A DNA stretch of 64,000 nt from Chungangia koreensis (GTDB lineage Bacteria; Bacillota; Bacilli; Bacillales_A; Planococcaceae): the NCBI RefSeq assembly GCF_042651785.1, contig NZ_JBHSEC010000003.1, positions 1 to 64,000 of the forward strand, read 5' to 3'. Of the stretch, positions 1-7,393 are shown piece by piece; within the stretch, counting starts at the first letter, position 1, and each line of letters opens with the position of its first letter. Under the pieces are notes generated by a model, which was not told the origin of the DNA, searched no databases, and was given only the letters and a program-made list of their open reading frames with translations. The translations under genes and the position numbers were made by a program.

Positions 1-8
1 TGAGCCAT
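1..8 (-). CDS. Start of an unidentified gene leaving the window
   Basis: Only the first codons (Met-Ala) lie inside the window. The start is inferred from a perfect AGGAGG on the minus strand at about 14-19, a few bases before an ATG at 8. Nothing can be said about the product. It follows the broken endolysin at 77-304 in the same direction, so it may be the first gene after the prophage scar. Confidence 0.4.
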
Positions 9-76
9 ACTTGATTCCTCCTAATGTTTTGGTCGCACTTAACATTTACCCAGGAACCAAGGTGGCTCATTCACTT

Positions 77-304
77 TTACACAATTATATGGACTTTATC
101 AAGTTGAATGGATCCATCACGCATGATAATTTCATGGTACCCACCAGTGCCCCATTTTTTCTGGCCATTCCATGTACGCCAAAATGTGAAGAAATCACCA
201 TCCTTCGTAGCAGAATGATGACGAGCAATATGAGTGATTTGACTCAGCGGCCGGGTGCCATTTGTTCGTTGTGTTTTGCTCCGGATATCGATTAGTTTGA
301 CCAT
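77..304 (-). pseudogene. Truncated phage endolysin (N-acetylmuramoyl-L-alanine amidase, Amidase_2-like)
   Basis: The 75-residue frame has the N-terminal hallmarks of a phage type-2 amidase: RHHSATKDGDFFTFWR carries the first zinc-ligand histidine, and GGYHEIIMRDG carries the second. Intact relatives continue for 150 residues or more through the rest of the zinc site and a wall-binding domain. Here the reading ends soon after DGSIQL with unrelated residues and a stop, and I found no continuation in the other two frames. The start follows GGGGTGAAGTGAT directly behind the holin gene, so the lysis-cassette order is preserved. I infer a deletion that left an inactive endolysin stub. Confidence 0.7.
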
Positions 305-305
305 A

Positions 306-563
306 TCACTTCACCCCATTAGGCTTTTCATATTGTCTCGCCTGCTTACTATCGGTAACTCCTGTTGTAGTCGGATCAGATACAACGCCGAAAGCGACCA
401 GAATAGCAAGGACAGTATTGAAAATGTCGGTAGCTTGCTCACTGTAAACTGTAAAATCCAAACTAAATAAAGAAGCTACCTGCTGAGCAAGTAGCAACAC
501 TAATGAAAACAATGCAATTAAGAATGGTCCATGCTGAAAACGTACTTTCCAATTTATTTTCAT
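306..563 (-). CDS. Phage holin, phi-LC3-like family
   Basis: An 85-residue protein starting at the ATG at 563 behind GGAGGGAATTAAT; the longer frame adds five poorly supported residues. It begins MKINWKVRFQH and has two hydrophobic segments (about residues 15-35 and 45-65) separated by a polar turn, then a charged tail. This matches the small two-helix holins of Gram-positive phages, which open the membrane so the endolysin can reach the wall. It sits between an XhlA-like gene and a truncated amidase, the usual lysis order. With the endolysin broken, the cassette is probably no longer lytic. Family assignment is from motif and context. Confidence 0.8.
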   Translation of the reverse strand: MKINWKVRFQHGPFLIALFSLVLLLAQQVASLFSLDFTVYSEQATDIFNTVLAILVAFGVVSDPTTTGVTDSKQARQYEKPNGVK

Positions 564-564
564 A

Positions 565-924
565 TTAATTCCCTCCAAATTTGTCTATTAAGTGTTGAAT
601 GATTATATAGCCAGTTCCCCCTGCAGTTGTAAACCCCAGCAATAATTTAAGAATCACATTCGTCGAGGCGTTGATTTTTGCCATCCGTTGTTCATGTTTG
701 TGTTTTGCTTCATCTGACTGATAACCCATCGCTTTGTCGACAATGGAGAAAAGCTTTTCAGTTTGCTGTACCATGGTCGAGCGAGTATCACGGTTTTCTT
801 GCATGACCGTATTTTCTAACTTTAAGGCATTCGTCTCCAATTGTTTCAATCGTTCATCATGCCGCCTGTCAGCTTCCTTCAGTTTTTCTATGTCTTCCCC
901 ATGCTGTTTGACTGTATCAAACAT
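565..924 (-). CDS. XhlA-like haemolysin family protein
   Basis: About 119 residues from the ATG at 924, chosen because AGGAGG lies ten bases upstream; the frame extends 15 codons further without a good site. Residues 1-80 are strongly charged and predicted coiled coil (repeated EKLKEADRR, RLKQLETNA patterns). One C-terminal membrane helix follows (NVILKLLLGFTTAGGTGYIII). This layout matches XhlA of B. subtilis PBSX, a membrane-associated protein that works with holin and endolysin in host lysis. It is the first gene of the small lysis cassette. Upstream head and tail genes are absent, which marks a prophage remnant. Confidence 0.8.
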   Translation of the reverse strand: MFDTVKQHGEDIEKLKEADRRHDERLKQLETNALKLENTVMQENRDTRSTMVQQTEKLFSIVDKAMGYQSDEAKHKHEQRMAKINASTNVILKLLLGFTTAGGTGYIIIQHLIDKFGGN

Positions 925-986
925 TGATGTAGGACCTCCTTCTGGCATCCTCGCAACCCCCAAACCCATTTAGATTGAAAAATAAA

Positions 987-1009
987 AGAGCACCCGTTGT
1001 GGATGCTCT
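987..1009 (-). terminator. Rho-independent terminator
   Basis: Minus-strand hairpin AGAGCATCC-ACAAC-GGGTGCTCT (one wobble pair) followed by TTTTATTTTT, just after the stop of the 1019-1318 gene. It isolates that gene from the lysis cassette. Confidence 0.8.
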
Positions 1010-1018
1010 ATAAAGTAT

Positions 1019-1318
1019 TTAAGAATTCACTTTTTCCGTAATGGTTGCCCGTATTCCGTTTAATGCATCAAATTTAAAGAAAATCATCGGTATCATTTGG
1101 GCCATTTCATCTCTGGAATTCCTGTTGTAATTATAAGTGGAAACAATTATGGAATCATTTTCTCTGAGATAATCCATATCAACGATATCTTCTGCAAACA
1201 CTTCGCACAATTCTTTATAAACTTTGTTTCTCGTTTCCGCGTCATTGAAAGCAAAAGATAAATGAGCTCTGTTCCCGCTTTCTACATATTCAACTTCAAT
1301 CTGATACTCAATAGTCAT
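1019..1318 (-). CDS. Hypothetical protein, 99 residues
   Basis: Not recognised. A soluble, acidic protein with no signal peptide or membrane segment; it begins MTIEYQIEVEY and alternates beta-like and amphipathic stretches. The start is supported by GGAGGGAGCTAA before the ATG. It has its own terminator downstream and another hairpin upstream (1379-1407), so it is a single-gene transcription unit. It lies between the prophage lysis remnant and the unrecognised three-gene operon and may belong to the same accessory island. No function is proposed. Confidence 0.65.
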   Translation of the reverse strand: MTIEYQIEVEYVESGNRAHLSFAFNDAETRNKVYKELCEVFAEDIVDMDYLRENDSIIVSTYNYNRNSRDEMAQMIPMIFFKFDALNGIRATITEKVNS

Positions 1319-1378
1319 TTAGCTCCCTCCTCTTTCATCCATTATTCGATAAAAGTGGAAGGAATCCTTTTTCAAATA

Positions 1379-1407
1379 TAAAAGCATACTCAGATGAGCA
1401 TGCTTTT
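1379..1407 (-). terminator. Rho-independent terminator of the three-gene operon
   Basis: Nearly perfect 12-bp stem, AAAAGCATGCTC / GAGTATGCTTTT with loop ATCT, directly after the stop of the last operon gene on the minus strand. The AT-rich arms make it possibly bidirectional. Confidence 0.8.
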
Positions 1408-1408
1408 A

Positions 1409-1696
1409 TTATATGTTCTTAAACTTCTTAATAATGTCAGGTAAACTAAATAGAATCACCAATAATACCGCCATTATAGTACCAATCCAAAAAGCGATTC
1501 TAATGTCTGTTGGAGTTAAAGGTACAAGGGAACTCATTGACGGTGTAAATGAATAAGCAAAAATAAAGGTTAACATGCACATGTAAATAACCACAATAAA
1601 CCACTGGGCTTTGCTTAATCGTGCATTTCTAACTGTTTCACTCGCCACATTAGACATAGGATCAAGATTAGCGAACATGATGCTACTACTATACAT
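1409..1696 (-). CDS. Small two-helix membrane protein, third gene of an unrecognised operon
   Basis: A 95-residue protein with a polar N terminus (about 1-28), a first hydrophobic segment (WFIVVIYMCMLTFIFAY), a short loop with prolines and a second segment (FWIGTIMAVLLVILFSL), ending in basic DIIKKFKNI. The start overlaps the end of the preceding gene by eight bases, so translation is probably coupled; an in-frame ATG at 1678 is an alternative. I do not recognise the family. It likely acts in the membrane with the other two-helix protein encoded just upstream. Confidence 0.7.
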   Translation of the reverse strand: MYSSSIMFANLDPMSNVASETVRNARLSKAQWFIVVIYMCMLTFIFAYSFTPSMSSLVPLTPTDIRIAFWIGTIMAVLLVILFSLPDIIKKFKNI

Positions 1697-2204
1697 ATTT
1701 GTCTACCCGGTCCTTCATGTCAATAAATGCGGAAATAATACCTGCAATAGAAAAGATTGCACCTGTAACTGATGAAAAGGGACCAATGGAGCCAGAAATA
1801 CCTGCGGTAACGAACACCCCAAGTAGTAAAGCACAAAAAGACCAAACAGCAGTATAGTACTTATAATAAATTAAATTTGTTTGGTATTTCTTTTTCATTG
1901 CTGTTTCTGCCTCCTTTATCTTTCCCTCTAATTTCATAGTTGAAATATCATATGCAACTGATTCCGTTGACTTTACTGTTCGAGTAATTTTATTTGTAAG
2001 GTTAGTTGCTGCTCTCAAATGATAAATCAAATCATCAATCTCGGGTAATTTCTCTCCAGTTACAGAAATAGATGGTTCTTTATTAATAAATTGAACCACT
2101 TTTGAGCTTGGGATAGCGCTTTTTGTAGAATCTAAATTCTTGGCTGCTTTATCATATCTTACTGGCGGAATAGTTTGTTCTTCTTTTAATAGCATACTTT
2201 CCAC
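1689..2204 (-). CDS. Membrane protein with soluble N-terminal half, second gene of an unrecognised operon
   Basis: 171 residues. Residues 1-110 are soluble and mostly helical, with charged heptad-like stretches (EGKIKEAETAMKKK). Two membrane segments follow (about 118-138, WSFCALLLGVFVTAGI, and 144-162, VTGAIFSIAGIISAF), then a short charged tail. The start is GTG at 2204, one base after the previous stop, with GGAGG six bases upstream; ATG at 2195 is possible. The family is unrecognised. Tight spacing on both sides indicates one transcript and probably a shared membrane-associated function. Confidence 0.7.
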   Translation of the reverse strand: MESMLLKEEQTIPPVRYDKAAKNLDSTKSAIPSSKVVQFINKEPSISVTGEKLPEIDDLIYHLRAATNLTNKITRTVKSTESVAYDISTMKLEGKIKEAETAMKKKYQTNLIYYKYYTAVWSFCALLLGVFVTAGISGSIGPFSSVTGAIFSIAGIISAFIDMKDRVDKYV

Positions 2205-2205
2205 A

Positions 2206-2889
2206 TTATCCCTCCAATAAACCTAACATTTGGTCTAATGTCTCTACGGCTATCTTATTTGATTTTTCTACGAATGATCCGTAACTTTCTGATCGATTTG
2301 TAAAAACATCAATATCGATAAGGATATATGCGTCCTGCTTATGTTCAGCCCCTGTTGAAGAAATAGAAATTTGACCGTTCATTTCAGTTCGAAGATTAAC
2401 ATTTATATAATAGTCGTCACCTTGTTGTAGTGTAAAAGCTAAAGTGGGATTATTAATTGCTTTTTGGAAGGAACCCTGAAACCGTTTAAAGAACTTTTCG
2501 CTTAATAGTTCTTGTCCCTCAGCAATCGAATCTACTATTTTCCCAAAAAATAATCTTGTTCCCATACGGATATATTCTTCAACATCCAAGTTAGAAGAAA
2601 CCTGGTCCATCACTAACTTTGAAAGGTTTTCAAAATCAAATAGGATTGGATCTTGCATATCCAGTGAAGTACTTTCTGCGTTAACAATAGCTACTGAACT
2701 CCCATCTGGCTGTAGTAAAATAAGTGAACCGTTTTGTTCGTCTTTTTGAATTTGACCAAAGAAACCTTTTAACCCTTTAGAAATGTAATTGATTTGTTTT
2801 AAGTCATCAAATAGAAAAGAACGGTCATAAATTACTTGTGATAAAGCCCTTACCAACCTTATATCTGTCCTATCCAGCTGATTTCCCAT
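2206..2889 (-). CDS. Soluble protein of unknown function, first gene of the three-gene operon
   Basis: 227 residues, no signal peptide or membrane helix. It starts at ATG behind AAGGGGGAAATAAA. A central stretch (VEEYIRMGTRLFFGK) and the late AYILIDIDVF strand loosely recall the sporadic TIGR04255-type proteins, which have an RIGLRY-like motif and a late DID motif; this resemblance is weak and from memory. The gene heads an operon with two small membrane proteins, and a promoter is visible upstream. The position beside a prophage remnant suggests an accessory, possibly defence-related, module; that is inference only. Confidence 0.7.
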   Translation of the reverse strand: MGNQLDRTDIRLVRALSQVIYDRSFLFDDLKQINYISKGLKGFFGQIQKDEQNGSLILLQPDGSSVAIVNAESTSLDMQDPILFDFENLSKLVMDQVSSNLDVEEYIRMGTRLFFGKIVDSIAEGQELLSEKFFKRFQGSFQKAINNPTLAFTLQQGDDYYINVNLRTEMNGQISISSTGAEHKQDAYILIDIDVFTNRSESYGSFVEKSNKIAVETLDQMLGLLEG

Positions 2890-2917
2890 TTTATTTCCCC
2901 CTTATATGACTATCTTA

Positions 2918-2945
2918 ATAATACTATCCTACCAAATATTATCAA
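2918..2945 (-). promoter_or_regulatory. Sigma-A type promoter of the three-gene operon
   Basis: Minus strand TTGATA (2940-2945), 16-bp spacer, TATTAT (2918-2923), about 30 bp before the ATG at 2889. Confidence 0.6.
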
Positions 2946-3082
2946 GAGTCATATGATTGAGAAAACTGAAAAACCTAATATTATCTTTATTCGAGCAATA
3001 GCTTGAAAATCCTTTTTTAAGAAGAAGATATTTTATTAAAGCGCATAATGTATCTATTATTCACATAGGAGGTTCTTCACAA

Positions 3083-3265
3083 ATGACTCAAAACTTGAAT
3101 CCTAATGAAAGCAATAATGAAAAAAAGACCGATCCCTCTACTTGGACAGCCTATGGAGATCCTTTAAAAGAAGCTTCTTCCTCTGGTAAAGATGAGTATA
3201 ATAATTCTACTTCCCCAATGATTGAAAAGGCACGTGAGGATGGAAACTACGTTAAAAAAGAATAG
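3083..3265 (+). CDS. Small hydrophilic protein, 60 residues
   Basis: Not recognised. It is rich in Asn, Ser, Glu and Lys, lacks hydrophobic segments and is probably largely disordered (starts MTQNLNPNESNNEKK). AGGAGG stands ten bases before the ATG and a hairpin follows the stop, which supports a real gene. The next gene, 3405-3611, is another small polar protein, and both precede the sigma-B-type catalase promoter. A stress or spore role is possible but unsupported. Confidence 0.6.
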   Translation: MTQNLNPNESNNEKKTDPSTWTAYGDPLKEASSSGKDEYNNSTSPMIEKAREDGNYVKKE

Positions 3266-3271
3266 TGGAAC

Positions 3272-3323
3272 AAAGGGAACTGTCCCAAAATCATGAAGAG
3301 TGATATCGGAGACAGCTCCCTTT
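3272..3323 (+). terminator. Probable terminator
   Basis: Imperfect stem AAAGGGA-CTGTC / GACAG-TCCCTTT with a long loop and a following TTTTATTT run after the 60-residue gene. Confidence 0.6.
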
Positions 3324-3404
3324 TATTTAAATGAAATTTATTACGTTTTCGGGATAAAGAAGTACTTACTACATATCCTATCCCTGTTTAGGAGGTGAAA
3401 CTTC

Positions 3405-3611
3405 ATGGTGAATCAAAACAATCAAAACCAACAAAATGATCAATCAGTTGCGGAGAGCATCAAAAAAACAGCTGGCTCAGCCTTTGAAACAGTTCATAAT
3501 GCTTTGGAAGCGACAGAAAACGTAGCAATGAAATCGGTAGATGCTACTAAAAATGCTACTAAGAAATTAACAGGTAAAGACAACGACGATTACATTGAAA
3601 CATACCAATAA
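3405..3611 (+). CDS. Small helical Ala/Asn-rich protein, 68 residues
   Basis: Not recognised. After a Gln/Asn-rich start (MVNQNNQNQQND) it has repeated amphipathic helical turns (AGSAFETVHNALEATENV, DATKNATKKLTG), a pattern seen in LEA-like or YtxH-like stress proteins, although no family can be assigned. Strong ribosome site (TTAGGAGGTGAAACTTC) before the ATG; a compact terminator follows the stop. It lies immediately upstream of the catalase gene and is transcribed the same way but separately terminated. Confidence 0.65.
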   Translation: MVNQNNQNQQNDQSVAESIKKTAGSAFETVHNALEATENVAMKSVDATKNATKKLTGKDNDDYIETYQ

Positions 3612-3620
3612 TGAAAAAGG

Positions 3621-3646
3621 AAACGCCCTCACCGGCGTTTTTTTTA
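3621..3646 (+). terminator. Rho-independent terminator
   Basis: AAACGCC-CTCACC-GGCGTTT followed by a run of eight or more T, ten bases after the stop of the 68-residue gene. Confidence 0.85.
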
Positions 3647-3693
3647 TGTATCAAAAAACTTTCACAAGGTTTATTTGAAAACCATATTTTCTC

Positions 3694-3718
3694 GTTTCAC
3701 TAAATTTTTTAAGGGTAG
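3694..3718 (+). promoter_or_regulatory. Sigma-B type promoter of the catalase gene
   Basis: GTTTCA (3694-3699), 13-bp spacer, GGGTAG (3713-3718), close to the GTTT-N13/15-GGGTAT consensus. It sits 35 bp before the GTG start. B. subtilis katE is sigma-B controlled, which agrees. Confidence 0.7.
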
Positions 3719-3752
3719 AGGTGAAAGAACTTAACTAAAGGAGGTAGCTGTA

Positions 3753-5801
3753 GTGACGGAGAATTTCAATGTGAATGAAGCAAGTAAAGACAAGCAATTG
3801 GAGCAGTATCGTGCGGATGATCAAGGGGAAAAGCTGACGACCAATCAAGGTCTTCGTGTTTCTGAGGATGAACATTCCTTAAAGGCCGGTGTCCGCGGAC
3901 CAACTTTAATGGAAGACTTTCACTTCCGTGAAAAGATGACGCATTTTGACCACGAACGTATTCCCGAACGAGTAGTTCATGCGAGGGGCTTTGCAGCACA
4001 TGGCCATTTTGAATTATACGAATCCATGGCTCCATTCACTAAGGCGAAATTTTTACAAGAACCAGGCTCTAAGACTCCTGTATTCGTTCGGTTTTCTACA
4101 GTAGCGGGTTCCCGCGGTTCGGCTGAGACCGTCCGTGATGTTCGTGGATTTGCCACTAAATTTTATACTGAAGAAGGAAATTTTGATTTGGTCGGAAATA
4201 ATATACCAGTTTTCTTTATACAAGACGCGATTAAGTTTCCTGATCTAATTCATGCAGTGAAGCCAGAACCTCATAATGAGATGCCACAGGCCGCTTCAGC
4301 ACATGATACATTTTGGGATTTCGTTGCGAATAATCAAGAGACCGCTCATATGATTATGTGGCATTTGTCAGACCGCGCCATCCCTCGAAGTTTCCGGATG
4401 ATGGAAGGTTTCGGAGTACATACATTCCGGTTTGTAAATGAAGAAGGACGGGCTCATTTCATTAAGTTCCATTGGAAACCGGTTATAGGTGTCCATTCCT
4501 TGGTCTGGGATGAAGCGCAAAAGATATCAGGAAATGACCCTGACTTTCTCCGGAGAGATTTATGGGAAAATATTGATAAAGGGAATTTCCCGGAATATGA
4601 GTTAGGAGTGCAAATCCTTCCAGAAGAAGAGGAATTTAAATTTGACTTCGATGTATTGGACCCTACAAAGATATGGCCAGAGGAAATCGTCCCTGTAAAA
4701 CTGATCGGCAAGATGACATTGAACCGAAATGTTGATAATGTCTTTGCAGAAATCGAACAAGTGGCGTTCCACCCTGGTCATGTCGTTCCTGGTATCGACT
4801 TTACGAATGATCCACTATTACAAGGAAGACTTTTCTCATATACGGATACTCAACTGATTCGTTTAGGCGGACCAAACTTCCATGAATTGCCGATCAACCG
4901 TCCTGTCTGCCCGTTCCATAATAACCAACGGGATGGGTACGGAAGACAAACGATCAATGTAGGACAAGTCAGCTATCACCAAAACTCACTTGCAGGCAAT
5001 ACACCTTCTCCAGCGAACCCTGAAGAGGGAGGTTATGTCCACTATGAAGAAAAGGTGGAAGGCAGAAAAGTACGTGCACGCAGTGAGAGTTTCAATGATT
5101 TCTTCTCCCAAGCAAAACTATTTTATAATAGCATGAGTGAAGCAGAGAAAAAACATATTATCGATGCCTTCAGTTTTGAATTAGGCAAGTGTAAAAGTAA
5201 AGATGTTCGCCAACAAGTCGTAGAAATGTTTGGTAATGTGGATACGGAAATGGCTACCTCGGTTGCCAAGAAGATCGGTGTCAAACCGCCGAGTTCGACA
5301 CAAGTGAACGTTACGATGTCTTCTCCTGCACTAAGCCAATCCAATACGAAGAAAAGCCCAGAGACACGCAAAGTTGGCGTCATCGTCGGGAATGGCTATA
5401 ATTCAGGAGAAGTCGACAAGGTCTTAAATGCCTTGAAAGCAGCTAAAGTACAGCCGGAAATCATTGGTGAAATGCAGGGAATGGTAGAAAGTGTTGACGG
5501 CAGCAAGCTTGAGATTGAACAAACCTTCTCAACGACAAATCCAGTCCTCTATGATGGGCTGTATGTAGTCGGAGGAGACGCAGAGCAACCTGAAATGTTT
5601 AGGCAACAAGTGTTGTACTTCATAGAAGAAACATACAAACACTACAAAACCATCGGAATCTCCTCTAATTGGGCAACTGTCATTGACCGTTTTACAAATG
5701 AGGAACCCGGAGTCGTTTTAGCTCATGACCTTCCGGAGTTTACTAACAAATTCCTTGATTCGATTGCTGAATACAGGCATTGGGACAGGATGGGATATTA
5801 A
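3753..5801 (+). CDS. katE: Large-subunit haem catalase (KatE/HPII type)
   Basis: 682 residues, the length of clade-2 catalases that carry an extra C-terminal flavodoxin/PfpI-like domain (here about 535-682). Decomposes hydrogen peroxide in the cytoplasm. Catalytic His76 lies in RVVHARGFAAHG and Asn149 in LVGNNIPVFFIQD; the proximal haem ligand is Tyr363 in RLFSYTDTQ. The GTG start is fixed by AAAGGAGG eight bases upstream. The sigma-B-like promoter suggests general-stress induction. Monocistronic: terminators lie on both sides and the downstream gene is convergent. The assignment is firm; katE versus a paralogue name such as katX is less certain. Confidence 0.95.
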   Translation: MTENFNVNEASKDKQLEQYRADDQGEKLTTNQGLRVSEDEHSLKAGVRGPTLMEDFHFREKMTHFDHERIPERVVHARGFAAHGHFELYESMAPFTKAKFLQEPGSKTPVFVRFSTVAGSRGSAETVRDVRGFATKFYTEEGNFDLVGNNIPVFFIQDAIKFPDLIHAVKPEPHNEMPQAASAHDTFWDFVANNQETAHMIMWHLSDRAIPRSFRMMEGFGVHTFRFVNEEGRAHFIKFHWKPVIGVHSLVWDEAQKISGNDPDFLRRDLWENIDKGNFPEYELGVQILPEEEEFKFDFDVLDPTKIWPEEIVPVKLIGKMTLNRNVDNVFAEIEQVAFHPGHVVPGIDFTNDPLLQGRLFSYTDTQLIRLGGPNFHELPINRPVCPFHNNQRDGYGRQTINVGQVSYHQNSLAGNTPSPANPEEGGYVHYEEKVEGRKVRARSESFNDFFSQAKLFYNSMSEAEKKHIIDAFSFELGKCKSKDVRQQVVEMFGNVDTEMATSVAKKIGVKPPSSTQVNVTMSSPALSQSNTKKSPETRKVGVIVGNGYNSGEVDKVLNALKAAKVQPEIIGEMQGMVESVDGSKLEIEQTFSTTNPVLYDGLYVVGGDAEQPEMFRQQVLYFIEETYKHYKTIGISSNWATVIDRFTNEEPGVVLAHDLPEFTNKFLDSIAEYRHWDRMGY

Positions 5802-5808
5802 TAGTATT

Positions 5809-5837
5809 GGGCACCGCAATTATTAGATGCGGTGCCC
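5809..5837. terminator. Bidirectional terminator between katE and the amidase gene
   Basis: Perfect 10-bp stem GGGCACCGCA / TGCGGTGCCC between convergent genes; a T-rich tail follows on the plus strand. Confidence 0.8.
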
Positions 5838-5858
5838 GTTTCGTTTTAATCACCATAT

Positions 5859-6677
5859 CTATATGACCTCTTCACGAATATAAGTTATCCATCCAAATTT
5901 TTGTTGAAGTTTAACTTTTGCCTCCTCAGCCGCAGCTTTTGTTTTAAAAGTTCCGGTAAAAATCCGGTAAGTAGGGTTGAAATCAAGTGATTCTGCACGT
6001 TCATAAAAGACCCATGTGAATTCTCTTCTTGCCATCTCAATTGCATCTGCTAAAGACCGGCTGCTGTTAAATGTCCCGGTAAATACTCGATAGAGCGAAG
6101 TTGTGGTTGAAACATTTTTCGGTTTTAAGAAGAAAAGATTCACTAATGCTTGTGCAGCCACTTCCCCTTGAGCCTTTAGTTTTGCGTCATTTCGTAACGC
6201 CTGAATGTCGATCGTTGAATCCATGAAACCACCTTCTATTAGTACAGATGGCATATTCGACTCTCTCAACATATGGAAGTTTGCTTCTTTCATTTCCCGA
6301 TCTTTGAGACCCATGGCCAGAGCAATTCTTGGGTGGATGAGACGTTGAATTTCCTTGGATGCAGCAGAAGATTGGGGATGCGTATACGTTTCAATCCCTG
6401 AATGTGTCCCCCAACTTCCAGCTAACGCATTATGATGAAAGCTGATCAGCACATCCGCTCCCCATGCATTCGCCTTGTCCGTCCGCTCCGATAATGGCAC
6501 ATCCCGATTTCCGCTGGGATCATCCAATCTTAAGAGCTCAACGTTTTCATATTGCTTTAGTTTGTCCGCAAACGCTATGGCAACTTTGTTGTTGAACATC
6601 CATTCCCGCTCCCCATCAGGCGTCCGTTTACCACTTGTACTCATTCCATGTCCAGCATCGTAAGCGATTTTTGTCAT
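5859..6677 (-). CDS. N-acetylmuramoyl-L-alanine amidase (Amidase_3) with two SPOR repeats
   Basis: 272 residues. The Amidase_3 domain spans about 1-180: zinc ligands are seen in YDAGHG (His9), the glutamate near residue 24 and SFHHNA, and the catalytic Glu in LIEGGF. Two SPOR-like repeats follow, each starting YRxFTGTF (about 197-235 and 236-270), which bind denuded glycan. There is no signal peptide, as in CwlC-type mother-cell lysis enzymes or phage endolysins. The start has AGGAGGGAGGAGATAGA upstream. Sporulation lysis (CwlC-like) is the preferred reading given the organism; a prophage origin is the alternative. Confidence 0.85.
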   Translation of the reverse strand: MTKIAYDAGHGMSTSGKRTPDGEREWMFNNKVAIAFADKLKQYENVELLRLDDPSGNRDVPLSERTDKANAWGADVLISFHHNALAGSWGTHSGIETYTHPQSSAASKEIQRLIHPRIALAMGLKDREMKEANFHMLRESNMPSVLIEGGFMDSTIDIQALRNDAKLKAQGEVAAQALVNLFFLKPKNVSTTTSLYRVFTGTFNSSRSLADAIEMARREFTWVFYERAESLDFNPTYRIFTGTFKTKAAAEEAKVKLQQKFGWITYIREEVI

Positions 6678-6767
6678 TCTATCTCCTCCCTCCTTTAAAT
6701 AGACTCAAAGCGTACAATAGTATATTCATTATATAGCTGATAAAAGACGCAAATGCTGGGAAATCAA

Positions 6768-6796
6768 TTGTCGCCTGCCTTCGTTGCATGTAAACT
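6768..6796 (+). promoter_or_regulatory. Possible promoter of pabA-pabBC
   Basis: TTGTCG (6768-6773), 17-bp spacer, TAAACT (6791-6796), 30 bp before the pabA start. Four of six consensus bases in each box. Confidence 0.35.
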
Positions 6797-6826
6797 AATC
6801 ATAGATTTAAGAAATGGAGATTCCGA

Positions 6827-7393
6827 ATGATATTAGTCATCGATAACTATGATTCGTTCACCTTTAACCTTGTCCAATATTTAAAAGAACTCGGTGAAGA
6901 ATTGACGATTGCACGGAATGATGAAATTACGATAGAAGAGATCCGAAAGTTGAAAGCAGATTCAATTTTGTTGTCTCCGGGACCAGGCAATCCTGACTCA
7001 GCAGGAGTTTGTTTGGATGTTGTACGTCAACTATATAAGGAAATTCCCATTTTAGGCGTTTGTCTTGGCCAGCAGGTCATTGGACAGGCATTTGGAGGCG
7101 TAGTACGAAAAGCGGTGCAGCCGATGCATGGTAAAGTTTCGACGATTTCTCATGACGGTTTAGGGGTTTTTTCGAATTTGCCATCACCGTTAAATGTTGC
7201 GAGATACCACTCGTTAGTCATCGATGAACTCCCTGCTTGCCTTACAATTACGGCAAGGACAGGAAAAGGTGAAATCATGGGCATACGACATACGAAATAT
7301 AAATTGGAAGCTGTACAATTCCATCCTGAAGCGATACTGACCGAATATGGCATGGAAATGTTACGGAATTTCTTTGAGGGGGTACGTACATGA
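6827..7393 (+). CDS. pabA: Aminodeoxychorismate/anthranilate synthase glutamine amidotransferase subunit
   Basis: 188-residue class I glutamine amidotransferase. It releases ammonia from glutamine for the synthase partner encoded next door. Visible: MILVIDNYDSFTFNLVQYL start, oxyanion GPGNP, nucleophile Cys in GVCLGQQ, and His-Glu of the triad in QFHPEAIL. In Bacillus one subunit often serves both folate and tryptophan synthesis; here no trp genes are adjacent, and the four-base ATGA overlap with a pabB-type gene points to p-aminobenzoate. It heads a two-gene operon ended by a strong terminator. Confidence 0.92.
   Translation: MILVIDNYDSFTFNLVQYLKELGEELTIARNDEITIEEIRKLKADSILLSPGPGNPDSAGVCLDVVRQLYKEIPILGVCLGQQVIGQAFGGVVRKAVQPMHGKVSTISHDGLGVFSNLPSPLNVARYHSLVIDELPACLTITARTGKGEIMGIRHTKYKLEAVQFHPEAILTEYGMEMLRNFFEGVRT

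Noticed and set aside
4454..4711. Minus-strand frame inside katE
   Set aside because: Shadow frame within an intact catalase gene; no ribosome site.
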